Source: Strobilurus pachycystidiatus
Lineage: Eukaryota; Basidiomycota; Agaricomycetes; Agaricales; Physalacriaceae
Reading direction: 5' to 3'
DNA: 64,000 nt
Assembly (NCBI GenBank): GCA_019915135.1
Contig: JAHLMK010000007.1
Location: 2,418,001 to 2,482,000, forward strand
In this document: one piece after another, positions 57,227 to 64,000 of the stretch
How positions within the stretch are numbered: position 1 is the first letter of the stretch
Layout of the letters: each line of letters opens with the position of its first letter
Notes under the pieces: generated by a model
Database searches by the model: none
What the model was told of the DNA's origin: nothing
The model's input: the letters and a program-made list of their open reading frames with translations, nothing else
Program-made: the position numbers and the translations under genes

Positions 57227-58909
57227 ATGTTGTTCTTTTCTACCCTTTTCTCAGCGGCTCTAGTAGCTGGAGCGAGCGCCTCCAACGTCCTCGACCTTGT
57301 TCCCGACAACTTTGACTCTGTTGTCGGCCAAGGCAAACCTGGTCTTGTCGAGTTGTAAGCAAACGCGTTGCCCAGATTCTCTTTGCATTCACACAGTGCC
57401 CGCTACTTAGCTTCGCTCCTTGGTGGTAAGTCTGTTTGGCCTAATTCTCAGTAACAAGCTCTGATTTCTCAATCTAGTGGCCATTGCAAGGTCGGATATC
57501 ACATACTCTGCGCGCTCAGTAAACAATAACACGGTCTTCAGAAACTCGCGCCAGTGTACGAAGAGCTGGCCGACGCGTTCTCACGTCAAAAAGACAAAGT
57601 CTTCATTGCCAAAGTCGATGCTGATGGCGAGGGAAAGCCTCTGGGCCAGAAGTACGGCGTGACCGGATTCCCAAGTGAGTCCTTCCTTCCTCACACTGAC
57701 CAGGTCGTCCAGAGTTTGACAAGATTGTGTCTTCCGGCTCTACTGAAGCACTTCTATGTCCACCTCCACACGAGATAGTGATGGAAAACGCACTCTTGTT
57801 CAACTCTCAATGATCTGGTTGGTGGGTGCGCGCAATGGGATCAGTGTTCTCAACCTTTCCGTCAGCGTTAAAATGGTTCAACGCCGACGGCACTTACGAC
57901 CCGTACGAGTCTGGACGGGACCTTGAAAGCTTATCTGCATTGCAAGCTCATTCATTTTGTGGCTGTTCTCCGTAATGCTGACGCGCTGATTTACAGTATC
58001 ACTCAGAAAACGGGCGCCAAATCCAGCATCAAGCCTCCTGCCGCGCCCTCGTACCAAATTCTCGACATCACCACCTTTGACTCGGTTGTCATGGATCCCA
58101 AGAAGAACGTTCTGGTATCATTCACTGCTCCCTGGTGTGGACACTGTAAAAACATGAAGCCTGCGTACGAAAAGGTCGCAGCTGCGTTCGCGCCTGAGAG
58201 TAACGTATGTCATGTTCCCCACCCAGATCTTCGTCCACTCATGGTTTTGCTAGTGCATTGTTGCCAATGTTGACGGCGACGACAAGAAGAATGCTGACCT
58301 CGGCCAGAAGTACGGTGTCACCGGCTTCCCCACGATCAAGTTCTTTTCAACGGACAATAAGGAGGGTGTCGCCTATGAAGGTGGCCGCACTGAAGTAGAC
58401 TTTGTCAACTTTTTGAACGAGCAATGTGGAACACACCGGGCTGTCGGTGGCGGTCTTACCGACAAGGTACGTATAGTGTCATACATCAGTGACCGTCTTT
58501 GCTAATCGTTCCTCCAGGCTGGACGTCTTGCCGAGTTTGATGCCCTTGCGAGCAAACTCACAGTCGCTGCCGAAGACGCCGGAAATGCAATTCTCGCAGA
58601 GGCCCGTCAACTCTTGACTTCCGCCAACCTTACTGCCAGTGCCCAGTACTACCTCAAGGTGATGGAGAAGGCACTGTTAGGGCCCGCCGGCTGGGTTGAG
58701 AAGGAACTTAACCGGTAAGTGTGTTTTCCGTGCACTGTGTGTCCTATCTGATACGATGCCCTTTCAGATTGGAATCGATACTGAAGAAGCGTAACCTTGC
58801 CCCCGCTAAGCTGGATGAGATCAAGATTAAATCCAACATCTTGAAGGCGTTCGGGGAGGCGCCTAAGGAAGAGTCGGAGTCATTAGGTCGGGAAGAGTCT
58901 GAGCTGTAG
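57227..58909 (+). CDS. protein disulfide isomerase with ERp29-like D domain
   Basis: ER-lumen protein disulfide isomerase of the ERp38/PDI-D type. The ATG at 57227 gives MLFFSTLFSAALVAGASASN, a signal peptide; an upstream in-frame extension is unlikely. Thioredoxin domain 1: NVLDLVPDNFDSVVGQGKPG and, after introns, [20 protein letters not shown] with the C-G-H-C active site. Domain 2: [40 protein letters not shown] and GQKYGVTGFPTIKFF. The C-terminal part AGRLAEFDALASKLTVAAED through AKLDEIKIKSNILKAFGE is the all-helical D domain. It ends REESEL, a non-standard ER retrieval signal in place of HDEL/KDEL. The first active site is split by an intron within the Cys codon. Complete and likely active. 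Confidence 0.92.
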
Positions 58910-59401
58910 AGTATGGGACTGTTTGTACTATAATTATGCCCTAACCGGATTGCTCCTTCTCACGTCACATTGTCTCGAATCCAATGCATTGACTTAGCAG
59001 GCAGCTTATGGGCGTTTAGTTGGCGTCTGGCGCATGTTAGCCTCCGAACCCAAGGTATCATGCACATCCCGCTCGGAATGTAGACGCCTCGTGTCCGAGC
59101 CGAGCTGTGACGAAATCGATCAAGTATGTATATAACGAGGCCCCTTCTCTCTTCGTTCCATTACCCCGCCACAATCCCACTGCTTTTTCGATTGAAATTC
59201 GGCCCCATCGCTGAACTTCGAAAAGTTGCCGACATCGCCACTCGATCGGAACGTTCCTTCTAAGCTATATCGGGCTTTGCCTTTCCCAAATACATAAAGG
59301 TCAATTGGCACCTGGTGCGCAAGAATGCTACATTATTTCATGACACTTCATGTTCTCACGTCGTTGTAACCTTGTTAGACGTTGCCGCTTTCAAGCAAGC
59401 A
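58910..59401. promoter_or_regulatory. upstream region of the phosphodiesterase gene
   Basis: Nearly 500 bp, containing the PDI 3' flank and the probable promoter of the next gene. No separate feature is seen. Confidence 0.45.
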
Positions 59402-60352
59402 ATGACTGACCAGGCGTCTATCATCCACACCCTTGCTGGAGAGCAGACGACGAAGAAAGCCATTCGCGTCTATCGATTCCGCCATAGTCACGGCGACACA
59501 TGGAAGCACATCAAGATTAATCCATCTAATCAGGAGCTCGGCAGTAGCTGGCGCCACATGCAGGCAACGGACACGATAAAAGTCGTCACTTGGAATCTGG
59601 ACTTCGAAACTGAAGAGCAGCCCGCGCGCATACACAAGGCCCTCGAGTTTCTGCAGTTTACCATCTTCCGCTGCGAAGAGTCCACCCCTGGTCCGTGTTG
59701 CCTCTTGCTCCAGGAGGTGACGCCTTCTGGTTTCGATGCTATTCGTGAGCATCCGTGGGTGCGCGACCACTTCCATGTCACCCCAGCTGGGCCGGAGAAG
59801 TGGCCTGGCCCGCATCGCCGTTATGGCAATGTCACCCTCATCGAGAGAAGTATCGCCATCTACGGCGCCGCTCTGTACTCCTACGGTGCCTCCAAGCAGG
59901 AGCGCACGGCCATCGGGGTGGATGTCCGTCTACGTGGCTACACGATACGCCTCCTAAACACCCACCTGGAGTCGTCCGGCGGCCGCCAGAACAAATCGGA
60001 GCGGGAGAGGCAGCTGCAGGAGTGCGGCACGTTCGTGAAGAAGCTATCGAGCGGCGGGATGATCGTCGGGGATCTCAACCCCATTGATGACGATTTCGAC
60101 GACTTTGCGCGCAATTTGGGCCTGAGGGATGCGGGGGAGGAGAATGGAGAGCTTGGGCATACGTGGGGAGATCAGAGGAACATGAACGGAGGGGACTGGC
60201 CGAACGCGCGACTGGACAGGATTCTGTATTGGAGTCCAGAGCGCAAGTATACGGTGTCGAATGTGGAGCGTATTGGCATTGGCTTGAGATGTGAAGAGCT
60301 GTGGGTAAGCGACCATTTTGGATTGATGGCCGACGTGGTCACGGTTAAGTGA
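59402..60352 (+). CDS. TDP2-like endonuclease/exonuclease/phosphatase domain protein
   Basis: Single-exon protein of 316 residues with an endonuclease/exonuclease/phosphatase domain. The motif set fits tyrosyl-DNA phosphodiesterase 2: VVTWNLDFET (TWN), CCLLLQEVTPSGFD (QE, catalytic Glu), LLNTHLESSGG, GMIVGDLNPIDDDF (GDxN) and WVSDHFGLMADV (SDH with catalytic His). TDP2 removes 5'-linked topoisomerase II peptides from DNA. The start is chosen at the ATG 59402 (MTDQASIIHTLAG); the frame is also open from an in-frame AAG-rich stretch upstream at 59315, without family similarity. The first 60 residues (KKAIRVYRFRHSHGDTWKHI) are not conserved in animal TDP2. A related phosphatase activity on another substrate is possible. 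Confidence 0.8.
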   Translation: MTDQASIIHTLAGEQTTKKAIRVYRFRHSHGDTWKHIKINPSNQELGSSWRHMQATDTIKVVTWNLDFETEEQPARIHKALEFLQFTIFRCEESTPGPCCLLLQEVTPSGFDAIREHPWVRDHFHVTPAGPEKWPGPHRRYGNVTLIERSIAIYGAALYSYGASKQERTAIGVDVRLRGYTIRLLNTHLESSGGRQNKSERERQLQECGTFVKKLSSGGMIVGDLNPIDDDFDDFARNLGLRDAGEENGELGHTWGDQRNMNGGDWPNARLDRILYWSPERKYTVSNVERIGIGLRCEELWVSDHFGLMADVVTVK

Positions 60353-60777
60353 ACTTGTGGTAGTCAGTTGGCGACGATGATGATTGTTTCTTCTACAGTA
60401 ACGGTTTGTATGTACCTAATAAAATAACACTGAAAGCCGACAAGTTGTACATCAAGCCTACAACTTTTGGATAGTGCAAGACGTTCTCGTTCCTTTCATT
60501 CGCGACTCAGGTCAGACAAGCTGATTCAAAAGAAGGTTACTAGATCGCAACCTTGCCAGCTCTCGTCAATCTCCTCTGTTGAGCGCAGCATTGGCTCGGT
60601 GCATGAGGAAGTGCAATCACCTTCGCTCTGAAGTACATAGGCAGACGCGAGGATTTGTTTGGAAAATTGCCAAGGTACCTGTGGACGACGTAACAAACAG
60701 TGAACACAGCTTGGTTGAAGTATAGGAGGGACTAACATGAGTAAGCACAGTGTATGTGTATAAATCGTAGTGTGAGG
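60353..60777. other. intergenic, convergent 3' flanks
   Basis: 425 bp between convergent stop codons; nothing recognised. Confidence 0.5.
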
Positions 60778-62288
60778 CTATCGCCTTTCCCATGCCTCAA
60801 GGCATTCCAGATACCGCCTGGTCTGCTCCGCAATGGGCCACGAGTCCGGTTTGGCGGATTTCTGAAGGGGTGGTCGAACATGAATTTTCGGCACACACAA
60901 TCTCTTCAGGTAATCGCTATCCTGCGCATCAACAGAATCGCACTCCAGTGTCTGCAGAGCTGGGAGTTCGAGAGACCGCAGGAGGGACAGATCGCGGACG
61001 ATGATGAGGTGTCTAACGTTGTCGTGTGAAAGTGTCTTTGACGTCGAGCCATATATTGTGTTCAATGCCTCGTACCGGACCAGTGCCGTCGCCAGCCGCA
61101 ACACCTCCAAGTGCTCGTCAAGATGTGGGCTGGAATTGACGAATACGGTCAATTGGGTCCAAGGCAAATGATACAATGTCGGCCTTTCCACTCTCGTAAT
61201 TATCACATCCTTCAGCCTGGGCGCATCTTGAAACAAATGTAGCGCCCATTGCGATGGTGGCGCAAACGATGAATCAATATGTACCTTCTCCAACAACGGA
61301 AACGCGTAGTTCCTGTCAGTCAAGCCGGGTACGTTTTCGATCGGAACGACGAATCGTACATCCCGCCACCTCTGGGAGGTTTTCAGCAAGAGGCGAGTGT
61401 CGGCACGATGGTCGAAAACCAACGTTCTTCGTTCTTCAAGACGGAAGGTTAGGGGAACCCCGGCGGATAGTAAAAAGAAGCGACGGAGAGCCTCTGATCG
61501 GGGAGCTTGAAAGGCAGTAGTGGGGTAGTCGATGATGGCGAAAAGGGTGGGCGATGAGAGGACAATCTGACGCCACCGAGAGGAAACATGCATTATAGTG
61601 AAGAGGGGGCTCTCGCGCGATGTGGGGGTGAGAAAGCGCGCATGAGCGAAGATGGTAAAGAGAATCTCGTAGGGGAGCAAGGAGATGGGGCTAGGAAAAT
61701 CGAATTGAGAGTGTGTGCGTACAAGTACATTGGGAACTTACCTGTTTGTTGGATGCATTGGCATTGATGATTATCAGTGGCTCAGTCAAGTCTTTATACC
61801 TACCACAGACGTCCCTAAACACGCCTTGAGGCAGTGCAGGTCGATTGTCTTGGTATGCGCGAATGTCTCGGTTGATACCTACTCCTCCCGTACTAGCAGA
61901 GGGCGCTGTGCTTACTGGGATGGGTGTCGAAGATGACAATCAAGAGCAAGACTGACAAAGCCGCCTAAATCCTCGCTTGTTCATGGGCGCGCCCATCATC
62001 GGACATCGGTGATCGGCGGTCGACATCTAGGGCAAATCGAGGCGTTACTAAAAGGGCCAGAGACAAGCGTTCCAAGGGGCCATGAAGAAATGGAGCTAGT
62101 CTGAGGGTAGTACTTACTCCTAGTGAGTACAGCGCAATAGGGTCATTTCTTAGTATGTTTTCCGCTTGCGGCGTCGTGGTCGGAGTACTGGAGGTCTCCA
62201 TGGGCTCCAGGACGCTATCGTAGTGCAATTTCATCGGGTGAGTATATGAAGTTGTTGACACAGCGGGAGACCCATGTTGCGAAAACAT
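60778..62288 (-). CDS. F-box-like protein, multi-exon
   Basis: F-box-like protein. The last exon gives PISLLPYEILFTIFAHARFL, FTIMHVSSRWRQIVLSSPTL and FAIIDYP, the L-P-x-E-I-L...VSSRWR-x-I...S-P-x-L pattern, then a Leu-rich tail (FPLLEKVHIDSSFAPPSQW, LRSLELPALQTLECDSVDA) ending YLECLEAWERR. A GTAAGT...CCTAG intron (about 50 nt) joins it to GGVGINRDIRAYQDNRPALP and LIIINANASNKQ. A first exon probably begins at the ATG 62288 (MFSQHGSPAVSTTSYTHPMK) and ends ALYSLG before GTAAGT; its join to the middle exon is tentative. The middle exon has no own ATG, which supports an upstream first exon. The F-box and tail are certain, the N-terminus is not. The substrate is unknown. Confidence 0.7.
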
Positions 62289-62838
62289 GTTGAAGTTCAG
62301 GTGAGGCTGAGTTTAATTAGTTTGCAGGAAGAGCGATCGCATGATTACGGTCCGAGTTCCGCTGGGCGGCGCACTTACTATATTTGGTTGATTTCGCCCG
62401 CTTCCCCATTCAAGGAACCGCGTGCGGCGGAACGCTTTGAAGGAATACTGGCGGTCGGCTGCCGACTGCCCATTGATACTCAAACCCCGGACGCCCATCC
62501 GCGACCCTTGTGACTTCTTCACACCGTCTGCGAGAAGGAACTAGTCGCGTTCAATGGGTGTTACAGCCTTCCGAGTCTCCATTCTCCAAAAGAACTGCGT
62601 CCCGGGCAAGAGGTCCAAATTCTCGGTGGATGACATGTCCGACCTGACTGTGGACTTCAACACGTTTAAAAACGCTCGAGAAGGGTTGACGCGAGCAAGT
62701 TCGGTCCGTACTTTTGAAGTACATAAGTTTGTGTTGAAGTATCCAATTTTGCACTCATTGCACGATTGAAAGCTAGATTGTTCGTCATTGCTACATGAAG
62801 AAAGTACAGTATCCACATCAAGACGAAGCCAAATCCAA
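62289..62838. other. upstream region of the F-box-like gene
   Basis: Probable promoter. A 71-codon frame at 62554-62769 (plus) and overlapping minus frames show no recognisable product. Confidence 0.4.
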
Positions 62839-63162
62839 TCATTTAACGCGCTTCTTGGTCGCTCGAAAGCTAAGCCCAGAACCCACGTCAAGGGGGCGCG
62901 CGGATGCCGACTGTGGGCACCCGATTCTGGGAACCTCGTCACCGTTACCGGCGACGAGGCAGGGTACATGATCCCTCGGTAAGACACTCACATACTGCTT
63001 TTTTGCAGACATGTGCGTGCCCAACTCGCGTCGAGAGGCCATCCACGCCACGAGTCCCGTTGTTAATGTGCAGATGAGCGCACTACAATGTCAATGAGAA
63101 ACGGGAATGGAGAGAATATAGTGCCACTCACCCCACCATACACACCTCCCCGCCGACCTGCA
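62839..63162 (-). CDS. 3' exons of an unresolved membrane protein gene
   Basis: Two exons can be joined on the minus strand. The first ends GGEVCMVG before a GTGAGT donor; after TTGTAG comes ALICTLTTGLVAWMASRREL and GTHMSAKK, a membrane helix followed by a basic tail. A GTATGT donor and TTCCCAG acceptor lead to IGCPQSASARPLDVGSGLSF and ATKKRVK before TGA at 62839. The helix-plus-basic-tail arrangement resembles fungal seven-helix proteins of the DUF6534 kind, but the expected downstream helices are missing. Upstream exons toward 63500 could not be connected without stops. It may be a decayed or truncated gene. The last intron is in frame and stop-free. Confidence 0.35.
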
Positions 63163-64000
63163 GACCGGGCCATTTATTTTCAAACAGCACCCGTTTTTGT
63201 GCACAGGTCGGCGGACGGGTACACTCAAGGGGTACCAATCCCACACTGCAATCCCCCAACCAGAGGCGCTGCCGAACCTCAAGTCAGAGAAAGGCAGATG
63301 TGACCACGTTTATCGCCACGGCTGGGCTTGGCTGCTGCTCCGGTCAGACCAGGGAGCGAATACTGGACGCAGTGTCCCACGATCCTCGACCCGGTTAGAG
63401 GTGTGTCGAACGCAGACGCGTAACAGGGATTCCCGTATAGTCACGTCAGACTTAGAAGCCAGAGTCATTGTCGGATTCACAAGTGGTGAGAAGACTCGAC
63501 TGGCCGTCCGTTGCTGACTATTAGGAGTATGATAGCGCGTACACGAACGAAGTCAACGGCGCGAAATGCGACATGCTTTTGATGCCGACCTGGGTGAATG
63601 TCAACAGCGTTCGCAAAAAAGAGGTGGTTGACGCACTTTCAGGTCGGCCTTTTTGTGGGAAGACTCTGCAGAGAATGGTCAATACGAGACACGATTTGAT
63701 GTGATGAAGCTGGTGGCGCACACTTGTCTTCCCACTGGAGACAGTCGTCGTGACTGTCCCCGTCCATTTCCTCGGCGGTCGCGTTCCCCTTGATGTTCTT
63801 GAGTGCTTCAGTCCATCGGTGGCACAAAGGCGGGTAAGCACTACCCCCCCCGGCAGGACATTGGCGGGTCGTGGGGGAGTTCGTTCTTGCGCCTCACTTG
63901 CGGCCCCAGTAGCGGATCGCACTCATCAGTCATAACCTAGCAGGCCAGAGGGAAGTGTCGTCAGAAGAGGTAGAGGAGCCAAGTGCTGAGCGGAGACCTT
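63163..64000. other. unresolved right edge
   Basis: No conserved protein recognised. A minus-strand frame at 63639-63827 (CHRWTEALKNIKGNATAEEM) looks codon-like but has no clear splice partners. A gene entering from the right is possible. Confidence 0.3.

Overview
This is a window of nuclear DNA from a filamentous fungus, most likely a basidiomycete of the Agaricomycetes. Genes are dense and on both strands, most are broken by many introns of about 45-70 bp, and the family content fits: F-box-like proteins of basidiomycete type, a Q/P-rich metacaspase, PDR-type ABC transporter, S53 peptidase, Rom2-type RhoGEF and wax-synthase-domain protein. The lineage is inferred from gene structure and content only. 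I found no CRISPR array, rRNA or credible tRNA.

Layout. 0-5 kb: 3' end of a Ppn2-like phosphatase, an AIG2-like cyclotransferase and a metacaspase. 5-14 kb: MFS sugar transporter, short-chain dehydrogenase, and a large Srs2-type helicase. 15-20 kb: HSP20-like protein, the spliceosomal protein Snu66, and, starting only 67 bp from it in the opposite direction, the small complex I subunit NUO9.5. 20-27 kb: UPF0014/FetB-like membrane protein, an RMND1-type mitochondrial DUF155 protein and a secreted sedolisin protease. 27-34 kb: RhoGEF, RNase H2 subunit A and a Gfo/Idh/MocA oxidoreductase. 34-43 kb: a truncated copy of an AP endonuclease 5' end, a full PDR transporter, then the intact AP endonuclease. 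43-54 kb: MFS transporter, OTU1 deubiquitinase, F-box-like protein, wax-synthase-domain protein and a secreted propeller-like protein. 54-64 kb: a compact inverted-repeat element (probable MITE), an unknown protein, a protein disulfide isomerase, a TDP2-like phosphodiesterase, a second F-box-like protein and a poorly resolved end.

The genes do not form one pathway. Genome maintenance is well represented (Srs2-like helicase, RNase H2A, AP endonuclease, TDP2-like enzyme) and so is mitochondrial function (NUO9.5, RMND1-type protein, a possible mitochondrial form of the AP endonuclease), but this looks like ordinary gene mixing. The most unusual items are the 243-bp element at 54634-54876, whose 66-bp terminal inverted repeats each contain a hairpin kept by paired base changes and which abuts a stop codon; the broken AP endonuclease duplication with a further 515-bp insertion; GC-AG introns in two genes; and a string of tiny phase-2 exons encoding the metacaspase prodomain.

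Exon boundaries were placed by eye from frame, GT/GC...AG signals and family conservation. CDS spans run from start codon to stop codon and include introns.
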